Below are positions 9,547 to 21,671 of a stretch of 64,000 nucleotides of DNA, piece by piece. Source of the DNA: Saccharum officinarum (taxonomy: Eukaryota > Streptophyta > Magnoliopsida > Poales > Poaceae); contig CM036159.1 in assembly GCA_020631735.1 (NCBI GenBank), positions 19,693,511-19,757,510 of the forward strand. The letters are read 5' to 3'. The position numbers were made by a program, and so were the translations under genes. The number at the start of each line of letters is the position of its first letter. Positions within the stretch are counted from its first letter, which is position 1. The notes under the pieces are model-generated. The model ran no database searches, was not told the DNA's origin, and saw only the letters and a list, made by a program, of their open reading frames with translations.

Positions 9547-12487
9547 TTAGGCCTGGATGGACGTGGGCTGGATGATGGAGTCCAGGTCGGACCTCATCGG
9601 CAGCTTGTCCATGCTGTGGTCCGAGCGTTCACTCTCGCTGCCGCCGGCGACGACGCCCCAGATCTCCGGGATGGCCCGTCGCAGCGCGCCGATGTTCTCC
9701 AGGGCGTAGTCTGCTTCCTTGCTCCTCACCCTCTTGCCAACCTGGAAAAAAAAAGATTAACCAATGGATTAATGTTGGTTTTCAGAGAGGCATGGCATCA
9801 ATGGATAAGACTGTGCAGCATGCTGGTGTTCAGAGAAGAAACTTGTCAAGCACAAGAGTTTTGTATGTGTACTTCTGTATCGATGCATCGACATGCATGA
9901 TCGCCCCAAAGGCAGGCAGACAGGCAATGTGCGTGCTGACGTGACGGCGCAACCACGCACTACTATCGATGTGTTGCCAGGACTACGGAAACAAATGAAA
10001 ACGTATGCGTCAGCTAGCACCGCTCATTTTTTGTTTTCCTTGTCCCGTTCCTAAAACGCCAAAGCCAACGAAGATATTTATTTCCCCTTGCTCTCCCCGG
10101 ATTTGTGGCGAAGAGTGAGAGACCCTTGAATCGACAGGCACGTGAATTGACATGAGAGGAAAGCGAACTTTTCTTTGGTTTTCGCCCGCTCAAGAGAAGA
10201 AAAACAATAAGAAGATAGGGTAAATTTGTCTGCGTTGGATGCATGATCTTATATATCAGAGAGAGAGAGGCATCACCTTGCACCTAGTGCCTACTCGTTG
10301 CCAATTGCCACGCCAGCCAGAGACACTAGAGCGCCAATCATCTTGACTGATGGCCACTAATAAGCGTGCATGAGCAAGAGCAATCCTGATTACCGATGAC
10401 AGGGCGAGCAATTTGCCAAAGCCAATGGCGAAGGGCAGCCCGATCGCGCCAAGCAGATCTCCGCGGCATCGGTATCGATGGCGCGGCGCCGAGCGGGGGA
10501 ATACGCTTCACTCGCTAGCTCGCTTCGCTACGACCCCGACAAGACGCCGGGCACCGGCGCCATCGGGTGGTGGTGGTGGCTGGTGGGTAGCAACTAGTAG
10601 TACTCCGTGACTGTGAGCGCACCGGCCGGCCAACGACTTGGTACTCCCGCACCCATGTGATCTGACCTGGTGACGCTGGGTCCGGCGCAGGATGCGTCAC
10701 GGCAGTGTAGTGAGCAGAGCACAATTGTACGTACGTACGTGTTTATTTGGACCGTGGTGGAGTATGAGAATGGCGAGGTTGGTTGGTTACGTACCAGGGC
10801 GGTGCGGAGGCCGAGCGCTTTCCCCGCGGCGATGTTCCTCTCGCTGTCGTCCAGGAAGAGCTGACAGAACAACCACCAAATTTTAGTGGTCGTTCGTGCA
10901 AATAATAATGGTATATACGACGGATATAATAATAAGCTTAAATAAATTTGCTTTCATCCAAAGCAAGTGCTGATAAGTGATAAGGCCCTGATTAGTTACT
11001 TTGCTATTGTTAAGTCGTTGGGGTTCACATTGTACTACCACCTAAATGTCACTTTTCACAATGCATAGGCATAATTCGATTCTCTTGTAGCGTTACTAAA
11101 GCAGTACATCAGTATTTTTTTTAAAAAAAAACATTAGACACGGTGACATCTAAGAGCGACCTAGTTTGCTACGACAGTTTTGTTCTAGAGTATCAATTCG
11201 TGACATAACATGATCATAGCTTACATAACATGACAGTGGGTCCCTTTTCTTTGTTTAATTCAAGAATCGATTCGTGACAGTAGATTATCCAGTGCTCTAC
11301 GACTCCAGGAAACATAAATAAAAAAAAACTTTTACATGTGGATTAACTTAACCCCGTCGACGAAATAAATGCATAAAACTACCGACTGTCCGACCAAACT
11401 AGTATCATTGGAAGTGAGCAAGCAGTTACTGGTTACGTACCGTCCGGCGTGGGTTGGTGCCGGCGACGCGCAGCCCCGCCACGATGGCGTCCACCGCCGG
11501 TTTGAGGATCACGACCGGGTGGTCGACGCGCTCCTCCCTGGCCTCGCCGCCGAAGAGGTGCGGGTTCATGGTCTCGAAGCACACGACGGCGTCGAAGATG
11601 GCCTCGTCCACGCCCAGCCGCTCCAGCGCCCGCCTCATGTGCGCGCGGTCCGAGTTGGTGAACAGCTGCGTGCGCCCATCATACATGACTCACATGGTTA
11701 GTTAGCTGATGGATCGGTCGTCTGCCAAGTGTCTTGTTTCTGGATGGAACGGAGGAGGGGGTTTCGTGCAGGTGCAGCGTACCACTTTGCGCTGCGGGAT
11801 GCTCTGCAGCAGCCGCGCCAGCTGCGGGTCGGCGGGGATCCTGTCGTACGGTAGCCTGCCGTGCACGTAGCTGCAGGTGGAAGCGGAATCCGGTCAGTTT
11901 CGGACGAAATGCGATTGCGGACAACTGCAACTTGCGGCAGGTTCTGATGAGGAACTAAAATTGGGTTCGTGCGTTGCGTGCTGACCTGTGGTACTCGTCC
12001 GGGTGCACTTCATAGCCGAGCGCCTGCGGAAATCGACGAAACCAGACACGGAACCCACAAACCAGTCGAAATCAGAAAGATGAAATGGGCTGTTGCCGAT
12101 GAGCAGACCAGATTCAAATCGGGTAGAGGAAAGGAACGTCACGTACGATGAGCCCGGCGAGGGAGCTGCCGTGCGCGCGGAAGAGCTCGACGCGCATGGC
12201 GGCGGCCTTGTCGGCCGACACGCCGAGCTTGGCCTGGAGGAACTCGTCGATGTTGCGCTTCAGGGCCGGGCCGATGCCGGTGTTGCCCGGGTACAGGGTG
12301 TCGTCCAGGTCTGCACGGACCGCGCACGCGGGCCACAAAAAACGCACGAGTTATTACATATTTAAAACCATCGATCGACAGCAGCAATCGCCCTGGAGTG
12401 AGTCCGATCCGTCCTGGACTGTGAGCTAGCGAATAGCGATCGACGCTCACCTAGGAGGATGCAGTCGAAGGGGGAGTTCGCGGCCAT
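9547..12487 (-). CDS. HAD-superfamily pyrimidine 5'-nucleotidase-like phosphatase, seven exons
   Basis: Seven exons with canonical splice sites join into a 270-residue protein: 12487-12451, 12310-12147, 12023-11986, 11870-11783, 11665-11441, 10860-10795 and 9741-9547. All junctions keep frame and the total is 813 nt including TAA. All four HAD motifs are present. Motif I is DLDDTLYP (nucleophile Asp13, acid/base Asp15), motif II is LFTNSDR (Thr112/Ser114), the motif III lysine is in VILKPA (about residue 164), and motif IV is FLDDSERN (Asp188/Asp189). The order and helical cap match the SDT1/PHM8-like group, annotated in plants as suppressor of disruption of TFIIS-like. These dephosphorylate nucleoside monophosphates, need Mg2+ and are usually cytosolic. 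The C-terminal exon carries a polar tail (GGSESERSDHSMDKLP) typical of plant members. Substrate preference is inferred from the family only. No damage is visible. Confidence 0.9.
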
Positions 12488-12646
12488 GGCGGGCGGGCGG
12501 GCGGGCGAGCTCGAGAAGACGAGGAAGCTAGGAGGAACAGGGGAGATTGCCGAGACGGCAGCGCGGTGATGTCTCGAGCGCTATGGAGTTTGGAGAGAGC
12601 CGGGGCGACGAGCAGAGCGAGAGAGATGGGGGAGCGAGGCGTGGCG

Positions 12647-12655
12647 TTTAAATAG
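12647..12655 (-). promoter_or_regulatory. TATA-like box of the nucleotidase gene
   Basis: The minus strand reads CTATTTAAA here, about 160 bp upstream of the start codon at 12487. The intervening sequence is GC-rich, as expected for a grass 5' leader. It is the only TATA-like match at a sensible distance. The assignment is by position and sequence only. Confidence 0.5.
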
Positions 12656-13004
12656 AGTTTCGGGCGCCGCGTGGACCACGGGGAAGTGGCGCGGTAATCC
12701 TTCCTATCCGGCAACGTGCGTGAAACACGCTCCAACTCGGTTTCGTGGGGCAGGGCTCCCGGAGCCGGAGTAGGAGTACTGTAGTTTTTTAGCGCGGCGA
12801 GCTCTGCTCAACGTACGCGTCCCCGGTTGGGCGAGGCGCCGAGGCCGCCTTTTTGGCCTTGCGGATGCGGTCGGCTTTGCTGGAGCTGCCTGCCACGATG
12901 CTGCCGGTCGCTGATCGCTGATCGCTGATTGGTGGTTAGGCTTATATTCCTTGCCAGCAAAACGGCTTCGTGGCTTTGTACCTAACCTGTAAATTCTATT
13001 CCGG

Positions 13005-13435
13005 AGGCCATTCCGTTTTAGTTATTAAAATGGAACATTTTGATACCGGCCCATACCGGTGTACCATTCCAGACTTTATAATAATAATAATATATGAATA
13101 AACTTATACATAAATATACATATAAATATATTTTGACTTAACTTATGGCGTAATTAATATTTTTACCAAACTAAAATATCATTCAACAAGTTCATAAGAC
13201 CTTATTTCAAAGTTTAAACTCTAAAGTTCATACATGGAAAAATATAATATATGCAGCCACGGCCGGTATTGGCCGGTATTGACCGGTATTTGACCGGTAT
13301 TGGCCGGTACTGACCGGTATTTGACCGGCATTGACCGGTATTTGACCCGGTACGGGATTGTGGCTCTTCTATACCGGTTTAGGGACCGGTACGAGGCATT
13401 CCGGCCGGTACCAGAATGGAATTCATAACTATGCT
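13005..13435. mobile_element. CCGGTA-rich repetitive element with an internal minisatellite
   Basis: The left end (GGCCATTCCGTTTTAG, then ATACCGGCCCATACCGG) and the right end (GGCATTCCGGCCGGTACC followed by AGAATGGAATTC) are imperfect inverted copies rich in CCGGTA. Between them are an AT-rich stretch and a minisatellite at about 13258-13350. This looks like a non-autonomous element, but I could not find target duplications. Confidence 0.45.
13258..13350. repeat. Minisatellite with 10-12 bp units (GGCCGGTATT / TTGACCGGTATT)
   Basis: About eight consecutive units of the form (T)TGRCCGGTATT differ only by a G/A alternation and one optional T. More degenerate copies extend to about 13400. Confidence 0.8.
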
Positions 13436-13559
13436 TTGTACGCAGTCAGGCGGGTCTGTCGAGTCAAGTGTAGTGGTTGACAGGTTGAGTGGAGCCGCGA
13501 CAACCTGAGAGTCCATTTTTAGTATGGTCCACGGGAGAAAGTGAAATCTCTAGGATTAT

Positions 13560-13691
13560 GGCCTCGTTTGACTGTGTGCTGATAAGCCGGCTGAAAAATA
13601 CTGTTAACTGATTTGTTATGAGAGAAAAACACTGTTCCGACTGAAAAAAAACAAGTTAAAAAGTACGGATTATAAGCCGGATGAACAGGCC
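13560..13691. mobile_element. Degenerate MITE
   Basis: The segment opens with GGCCTCGTTTGACTG and closes with GATGAACAGGCC, so its ends are weakly inverted. Inner copies of ATAAGCCGG occur near each end. The terminal sequence resembles common grass MITEs. No convincing target duplication was found, so the superfamily is left open. Confidence 0.45.
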
Positions 13692-14141
13692 TATATTCGA
13701 GATACGTGGTGGTAAAAGTTAACTATTAAATTTCATCAAGAGGCTAAATTGGCACATGTTGGTTGAACCTAGATGAGCATATTTTACCACAAAAAAAAAT
13801 GTAACTAAGTGCGTACCATTGATGGTTGATCCTTGTATCATCGGTATGCCGGTAGTATCCTTCCAATAACGCTAAATATTCTCAAACACCTACCTCTAAA
13901 ATTACCAATTTTTTATGGATTGAGAAAACTCAGCTTTTTCAAGACATTGATTTCAGATGCAAGAATTCGAGTTTACCAGCTTCTAGCCAAATACAGTACG
14001 CGTTAACAAAACTATGGTAGGCCCAAATGTAACTTCAATTTTCAGCCTAGGACAGATCCAGGATACAAGCTAGACAACAATGCCTTCTGTCAGTGTCAGC
14101 CCAACCACAACGGAAGTTTACGGCGATACCATTATCGTGAA

Positions 14142-15223
14142 GGAAAAACTCTACTTTTCTCCCCCAACTCTCACCCAAGTCCGCTTTTTCACCCTCAACT
14201 TCAAAACCGGACAAACCACCTCCCTCAACTTTTCAAACCGTGCATTTTACCTCCCTCGAGCGGTTTTTGAAGGCGGGTTGCTACAGTAAACGTCGACATG
14301 CTACAGCAACCGGTGGTTTTGCTACAGTGTTTTGTCTTTTCCTTTTTCCATTTATTTCGGCTGAATCTTTGAAAAATCATAGTAAATCACAGGAAAATCA
14401 TAAAATAGAAAATCTAATTTTGTTGCACTCCATATAAGTAGATCTACATAGTAAACATATAATATAGTATGGTTTAGTACAAATTTTTTGCTATGAAGGT
14501 TTTGTCTTTTTCTTTTTTATTTATTTGGCTGAATCTTTGAAAAATCATAGTAAATTACAGAAAAATCATAAAATATAAAATCCAATTTTGTTGGACTTCA
14601 CATGAGTAGATCTAGATAGTAAACATATAATATAGTATGCTTTAGTCCAATAAAATAATTATAGAAGCTGCAGCTATGAATTATTGTAATTAATTATAGA
14701 AAAACATAGATCTAAAGCTACAACAAAAATTTTGTACTAAAGTATACCATATTATATGTTCACTGTATAGATATGCTCATGTGGAGTCTAAAAAATTAGA
14801 TTTTCTATTTTATAATTTTTCTGTAATTTACTATGATTTTTTAAAGATTCAGCCGAAATAAATAAAAAAGAAAAAGGCAAAACTTTCATAGCAAAAACTT
14901 TGTACTAAAGCATACCATATTATTTGTTTACTGTGTAGATCTACTCATGTGGAGTGCAAAAAAATTGGATTTTCCATTTTATGATTTTTCAAAGTTTCAA
15001 CCGAAATAAATAAAAAGAAAAGACAAAAACACGGTACTGTAGCAAACCACCTGTTACTGTAACTTACCGCCGTTTACTGTAGAAAAACCGCCTTAAAACC
15101 GCTCGAGGAAGGTAAAATGCACGGTTTGAAAAGTTGAGGGAGGTGATTTATCCGGTTTTTAAGTTGAGGGAGGAAAATCCGACTTTGGTGAGAATTGGAA
15201 AAGGAAAAGTATAGACTTTTTCC
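14142..15223. mobile_element. Mutator-type foldback element, copy 1 (1082 bp)
   Basis: The element begins GGAAAAACTC and ends in the inverse GACTTTTTCC. Its two halves are inverted over several hundred bases: the left half has CCCTCGAGCGG and ATGCTACAGCAACCGG, and the right half has AAACCGCTCGAGG and GGTACTGTAGCAAACC. Flanking 9-bp target duplications are TATCGTGAA (14133-14141) and TATTGTGAA (15224-15232), one mismatch. A 9-bp duplication points to the Mutator superfamily. No transposase is encoded. A second copy lies at 52689-53401. Confidence 0.8.
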
Positions 15224-15551
15224 TATTGTGAAATCCTAATTTGCCCTGCCACAGCCCACAACCTTACGCTGGGCCTAATTCTGTAAGCCCAATTATCCAC
15301 TGATCAGCCCAAAACAACCTTCTGCTCCACTCGCATCCGGATCTCCGGGAATCCAGAAGGTTCGCGCGAGAGCTCGAGCTCCCCATCCCGGCACCAAATC
15401 CAACCCGAGAACCTTCCAGACCCCACGCCTCCCCCGCCCCTCCGTCCAGCGCCATTTTCACGATCCGAAGGTCCTTGCCCGTTGCCCGAGCAAACGACCA
15501 GACGCGCGGCGCGATCGCGACCTCCGCCACAGCTGCAGCGAGAGCTAGTCA

Positions 15552-18069
15552 ATGGACGTGCTGAAGCGCGAGCTGCAGCGCAAGCGCCAGCTCCTCAACG
15601 CCGATTTCGGCGGCCGCAAGATCCTCCGCCGCGCCGAGATCGAGGCCCGCGAGCTGCAGCGCATCCGCGAGGCCGAGCGCCAGCTCCTCCTCCAAAAGCA
15701 GCTCAGGCATTCCCGCCCGGTGTCCTCCCCCTCCGGTTCCTCCTCGCCCACCTCCGCAGCCGCTGACGCTGACGCCGACGCGTCGCGGGCAGAGAGCGGC
15801 TCCGAGGAGTCGCTCCCGAGGGAGGAGGTCATCCGGCGCCTGCGCGTGCTGCGGCAGCCGGCCACGCTCTTCGGCGAGGACGACGTCGCGCGCCTCCGCC
15901 GCCTCCGGGACCTGATCGAGGACCCCGCCGCGCTCGCCGACGTCGACGCGGCGGAGATCGGGGAGGGGCAGACCAACGACTTCCTCCGCGACATCCAGGC
16001 GCTGCGTGCCAAGGCTGCGGCCGCGACGAAGCCCAAGGCGGCCGGCACGGAGGCCCAGCGTGGGGAGGGCGACGGCGTACCGAGAGATGTGCCGTTCGAG
16101 GAGCTCTGCGACGAGGACAAGATCACCGCGTTCTTCAGGAGGCTGATGGGCGAGTGGACTCAGGAGGTGGACTGTATGCCTGAGGCGGAACGGCGGACGG
16201 CAAAAGGGAAGGCCGCGGTAGCCACCTGCAAGCAGTGCGCGCGATACCTCGACCCGCTCTTCAAGCAGTGCAAGAAGAAGGTATGGATCACCCAAGTGTC
16301 CTGCAGTACACAGTTCGAATTACGGAATGCTTATTGCGAACGTTGGTTGGATGAATTTATAGGTTTGTCACCCCATCTGATAGCATGCTTTAATTTGAAC
16401 TCTTAGTACGATTTTGCTTTACTTTGTTTACAACATTGAATATTATTATCTAATGCTTAATGATAAAGGAAGTGTAGGAAGCGTGAATATTATCTTCGTG
16501 GTTAGCGGATTGAGTATGATGTAGTGAGCGAATGATGGTTCATGCTGTTGTCAATACTCCATGTTTATTTCACATTTAAGATGATCTTATTTTTGTAAAA
16601 GGACAGATGCTGTCTTCTGTCTATACTATATCTGCGCCTTACCCAATGATCTAGTGATGCAGTTTCTGATAAATATTTGTTTAAATCTGTACCTGAACTA
16701 ATTCTTCTATTGATTGAAGATTCTCGCAACAATGAGCAATCCATTTAAGGAATACAACCATACAACAAAGACAACAGAGATATGATGTACGCTGTTTCTT
16801 TAACTGTATGGGTTCTGATATTATTGATTTGCCTTCTGAGATGTTCAGAGAGGAAATCTCTGTAACATAGGAAGGGATTTGTCTTAACAATTCACTTTTG
16901 CCCTTGAATAGGAGGGCATCATCCTGAATGCACAAACACAACCATCGACGATCCGGTTGCACCTTGTGCTTTAAGTAAGCCTGCTGATTTGTTTATGATC
17001 TCCCTACCTACCAGTATTGGCGACTATTTTCTCTCGAGATCGCTGTGCAATCAAACTTTCCCTGTGATCATTTTAGTTATTTCTAAATATCTGTAGCTTT
17101 TGTAGTCATTATCACAGCCACTTTGCATCACTGTATGATTAGAATAATGTTTAACTGGAGGACTGCCTTCTTCATGTTCTTATCGATGTTTTTATCTATT
17201 ATAAGAAAAAAGATGCTTGTTTGTTAACGCATAGTATGAATGTTTAGAGTTTGATCATGAAGTTGTACCTTGTTGAGTCATTGTATATATAAGAACAGGA
17301 CGAATTTAGGCCCATTTATCAGGGTCTGCTGACTCGATAAAATCTACAGATCCTTTAGTAAAACACCCTTAGGACTTCAGAAAATCCATGTCATGTAAGC
17401 AAGTTGACCCCGATCACCCGGGTGATGCTAGGAGGCATGGAATAATGTTTGCTTCCTATTAGATTTTTAAGTTAGCCAGATAGGTGAACTAGGTTAGACA
17501 TTGCTAACTACAGCACTGTTTTTGCTTCTTATTTTGTAAAAAAATTCCTTATGTCCTCTGTAAGAAGTAGATTATCGTAAATGCGGATTCTTAGCGACTC
17601 TAGTATATCTTATGTTCATATGTGCAGGCAATCTTGTATCACAGGACTCAGTTTATTATTTTGCGTCAAATTGCAGGCTCTCCCTCCTGATGTCCGACAA
17701 GCATTGCTGGAGGTGGTCAAGTGCTGTATGAGACGAGACTACTTAGCCGCAGTGGACAACTATATCAAGCTAGCGATAGGCAACTCGCCATGGCCAATTG
17801 GTGTGACCATGGTTGGTATTCATGAGCGGTCGGCTCGCGAAAAGATCTACACGAACAGCGTGGCTCACATCATGAATGATGAGACGACCAGAAAGTACCT
17901 GCAGTCTGTGAAGAGGCTCATTACATTCTGCCAGAGGAAGTACCCCACTGATCCATCAAGGTCGGTAGAGTTCAACAGCCTGGCAAATGGCAGTGATCTG
18001 CAGTCTCTCCTGGCGCAGCAAAACGCGAAGAATTCAGAAGAAACGCTTCGGTTAGTGGCTGCGTCATGA
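15552..18069 (+). CDS. PRP18: Pre-mRNA-splicing factor 18 (PRP18), two exons
   Basis: Exon 1 (15552-16280, ATG start) and exon 2 (17677-18069) join in phase 0 into 373 residues. The intron runs from GTATGG to TTGCAG. Residues 1-60 are a charged, probably coiled region. At about 88-125 an SFM/PRP4-like motif (EEVIRRLRVLRQPATLFGED) is visible. Residues from about 188 to the end form the Prp18 domain, with the diagnostic runs CCMRRDYLAA, NDNYIKLAIGN-type (here VDNYIKLAIGN), PWPIGVTMVGIHERSAREKI, SVAHIMNDETTRKYLQS and TFCQRKYPTDPS. By family knowledge the protein acts with Slu7 and the U5 snRNP in the second catalytic step of nuclear pre-mRNA splicing and in 3' splice-site choice. The gene appears intact and is the best supported host gene here. 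It stands alone on the plus strand, 330 bp after the foldback element. Confidence 0.96.
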
Positions 18070-19314
18070 CAAGGTTGGATTAGATTTGTGTTCGGAATTC
18101 TGGGCAAGCATTCGATTCTTGTGGGATTTGTGAATTGTGATTCGAATTAGTACTTGTTTGTAAGAACCTGAATTGTATGTCCGGTCGTTCTGGAACCTAA
18201 TCAAACTGGAGCGTACTATATACTGTTGTTGGACTTTGCTAAACTTTGACCATATATAAAATTCTCTCTTAATTTTCTCGTCTGCAGTAGACGATAGCTT
18301 ACTAGTTCGAACTTTAGCATCAACCCCTTCCAGGAATCGGCAGAGTTCTAATTTAGGCCTTGCTCTAATTTTGAAAACATGGCTCATATGAGATTTTTTT
18401 TCCCAAAAAAGTTAATATTCACGTTCTAGCAATACCATGTTTTGAAAACTAGATTTTTGTAATTTTTGACAGAAGGCTTGTTTAGTATGCAATAGAATTA
18501 TATTGGATCCATCTTTTTATGTATTTTCATAATATTTACTTACGAAACAATTGATAGTATGTTATGACAGATAAAGGCCAAAATATACTTCAGACCTTGT
18601 AATCGCAGTTCACTTTTGCAATTTTTTTCAACTTTTTACAAGTTATTAAGATAAATGCCCTATCAAAACATATTACATGAAGAATCTAATGAAACTAATC
18701 TGGTTTTATAGATATTGGTGCATTTCCTATAAACTTTGATTTGAAATGGACCATAATTTAGAACAAAGGGAATACATCTACTCTTGCATCCACTTGAAAG
18801 GCTGGCTAGCAAATTGTCTGAAACCTGCCGTATTACACTTGCACACTTTCCTTTCCTCTTCTTCAGACTTAGTCAATCTATATAAGACAAAATCACTAGG
18901 CAAATGTGACACTGTATCCCCACATACGAAGAGAAAGTATATATCGAGAAAGGCATTCTACACCAGAAGGTGCCCAAGCTGATGGGTAAAGAAATATGAC
19001 ATTAAATCAACTATCAAAATTGTTTTAATTTACAATTCTTTCAACCCAACTATAACTACTAAGTGAACAAGGCATATAGCTTTACAACTTCATCGACGAT
19101 GTGGAGAGAGCCCAGTCTCGTACACATCCGTGCAGTTCTGCAACTGCAGCCGATATACACACCGGATGCAAGCAGTGCCCCTTGTGCAAAACCTAAGGGC
19201 ACATGAATGCCAAGCAAACCCAGGAACCCTGGCTCGGAAGTACAAAAATAGAACACAAAAGGTCAAGCTGTGAAGACTATCATATGCTTTACACCGTTGA
19301 GGTTATTTGGTTAG
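18070..19314. other. Convergent intergenic region
   Basis: The stretch lies between the 3' ends of the plus-strand PRP18 gene and the minus-strand importin relic, so it should hold both 3' untranslated regions. It is AT-rich, with no further coding or RNA signal that I can support. Confidence 0.3.
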
Positions 19315-21139
19315 CTATGACGACAGCACGGACTGTAGAGCAAGCTGTTGCTGTGGTTGCAAAGAAGACCATGTCGAGGCTAATACTGAAGGAGGCAATG
19401 TTGCCTGAAGTTGCCTTAGTAGATTAATCATCCTGCTGGCAGTCTGTTCTGTTGCTAGATCTTTGCCCGCACATAATATCTGCATTCCATACAAAAGGCA
19501 GATTACCTCAAGTAAATAATGCTCTAAGGCCATTGAGAAGTCACTTGGATAGCTCAGTTTCCTGCTGGTCTTTTAAACAGTTAACCAGTGGGCAGTGGCT
19601 TCAGCTTCTCTACAATTCCGATAAGCTACAGCTATCTGAACTGGTGTGGAGTTATCATGCTAGGATGGCGATGCTAGATGTGCAAATACTTAGTTCCTTT
19701 TCCAGTGTTTTTTCTTAAGATAATTGCATTATCATGCCAACAGTAGTGTTGTAATAGCTGGTGTTAATTGTTGATTAACAAGCACACATGGAAAGGTAAA
19801 ACCATATGCTTTAAGGATGCATTTAGCAGTCCTCTGGTGCCTCTGCAACGGTTCATGAGTTGTTTATCCATATTCCATAGACCTTGGGAGACAAAAGGGG
19901 GATAATATAAAGAAAACAAGATTCAAGAAAATAAGAAAAGGTAAAAGGTACCTCTGCAAAAACAGACACAATCTTTGGAAAATACTGATTATTATGACCC
20001 AAAAGCTCCCTCTCAGACCTGTTGAATGTTGATTACACAAAAAATATTAGCTGTTAAAGAAGCGTGAAATAAAACAAAAGTCTAGACGATAGGGAATATT
20101 GGTTAATCTCAGGAAAAGCAACTCGCAGAAATAAATTGTGGGAATCACTTACTTCTCAAGCATCGCACACAGCTGTTCATGGACAAGCTTGGCCTCAATT
20201 AAGTCATTTTTTATCGGAAGGCAACTTAACCAGGCAGGAATTACCTGTTCAATGAACCAAGTGATGTATGGTCACCAAACTTTGTACAGTCCATAAATTA
20301 ATGATGTATCAACAAGACTGTTAGGTTAATATGCCTCTATGAATTGCCCATCACTTCAACTGTTGCATTGAGAAATGGAATGATATACTACAATAAGGCT
20401 CAATGGAGCAGGCTAGATGCCAAGATAAATGCTAGAAGAACCATATGCCTAAGTATTGTTGAGTTCAGATATCTTGAAAGCATAAGATACCTGAGATACA
20501 TCGATGCTATCACGATGAAATTGGCATATTTTTCCAAGAGCGGAAACAGCATTGTCATAGGCCATCGCATTATCCAAATCCAGGGCATTAGGATGTTTGA
20601 TTACATTGTATAATCTGGATAGGGCCTCTGTAGAAATAAACAAGATTGTTAACAGCATCGAAAGACAAATGCAACTATACACAAATCTAATACAACATAA
20701 ATACAAAACATACCCCCAGTGTGAGGCCTAAATGCAGAACCACCACATTCTGCACAAATGCCAATTCCATACACTGCGGCCTGAAAACAGCAAGTTAGAA
20801 ATGAAATCGCACTCTTAAGAGATGAAGGGTTGCTATTGCACATAATTCTGCTGCACTGGGATGTAGAACAAATAAGAAATACAAACCTGCCTGACATCTG
20901 GATTTTCACTCATGCAGCTTCTAATAGAGAAGGAAGGTATGCATCATAATACCTGAGAATCAGATATCACAAAAACATGTAAAATGAACACAACTCACAA
21001 CAATCTTTTGCCTTCACCAAACAAAGTGCTAAGAATGGATCGTACAACTGTTACCTAACTGCTGCTTCACGGCAGTGCTCGGCAACATCATCAAAAATGC
21101 ATATGGCAATCCTTCTTCTTCTGATGTTTTATCCTTGCC
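19315..21139 (-). pseudogene. Importin-5 (karyopherin beta-3) 3' portion, frameshifted and 5'-truncated
   Basis: Seven exons with GT-AG borders match the C-terminal quarter of plant importin-5: 21139-21055, 20952-20887, 20780-20714, 20627-20491, 20244-20153, 20018-19952 and 19479-19315. Diagnostic runs are AICIFDDVAEHCREAA, AAVYGIGICAECGGSAFRPH, AMAYDNAVSALGKICQFHRD, VIPAWLSCLPIK and the terminal LQPQQQLALQSVLSS with TAG. The first two exons are each 1 nt short of the length needed to stay in frame. One base is missing in the GAAGAAGAAGG tract near 21115, and one in GAAGCTGCATGAG near 20918, which otherwise produces a TGA. The five downstream exons are intact. The remaining N-terminal three quarters are absent, and a Copia LTR starts 112 bp upstream of the first preserved exon. 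Intact importin-5 is a Ran-dependent nuclear import receptor made of HEAT repeats. The copy is either a relic or a gene split by insertions and draft errors. Confidence 0.85.
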
Positions 21140-21250
21140 CTAAATTGGTGGAATGTTAAAAATGTACATATGTTTAGTTTACCTATCATTTCAACAGTGC
21201 ATTTATGTTTCATGTGAATATGAGTTCTGAGGTAATAAATCTAGAGTAAC

Positions 21251-21472
21251 TGTTAGAATTAATTGCTATTTACTGTAATCCCTAGTTACTTGTGTAATCT
21301 TCTAGCTAGCTTGGGACGGGTTCACACCCTGCTGGCCCTTGGGACGGGTTCACACCTGCTGGCCCTTGGGACTCGGCTAGCCCTTTGGGCTACCTCCTCC
21401 TCTCTATTTATATGTAATCTCTTCTGTAAACTCAATTTAAGTGATCTAAGCCTGCTAGGCTATTGTCTATCA
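21251..21472 (+). mobile_element. Copia-type LTR with adjacent primer binding site
   Basis: The LTR starts TGTTAGAATT and ends TGTCTATCA. It is followed at once by TGGTATCAGAC (21473-21483), which matches the tRNA-iMet primer site typical of plant Copia elements. A TATTTATATG run near 21405 may be the LTR TATA box. Inside, about 21309-21370 has a tandem repeat of roughly 30 bp containing GGGACGGGTTCACACC. The downstream body is lost in the assembly gap and no second LTR is seen. It inserted into the intron upstream of the importin-5 relic. Confidence 0.7.
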
Positions 21473-21571
21473 TGGTATCAGACTAAAAATCGATCCTTCT
21501 GCTTCCGCTCCCACTCCACCCGCCCCAGGCTGCGCGCACGCCCTCTGCTGCTGCTGCTGCGCGCCCATGGC

Positions 21572-21671
21572 NNNNNNNNNNNNNNNNNNNNNNNNNNNNN
21601 NNNNNNNNNNNNNNNNNNNNNNNNNNNNNNNNNNNNNNNNNNNNNNNNNNNNNNNNNNNNNNNNNNNNNNN
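21572..21671. other. Assembly gap, 100 N
   Basis: Exactly 100 unknown bases, the conventional length for a gap of unknown size. Sequence to the left belongs to the Copia element. Sequence to the right (21672 on) does not obviously continue it. Confidence 0.99.

Noticed and set aside
15264..16295. Long minus-strand frames opposite PRP18 exon 1
   Set aside because: They mirror the GC-rich third positions of the true plus-strand exon, and only the plus-strand product matches a known family.
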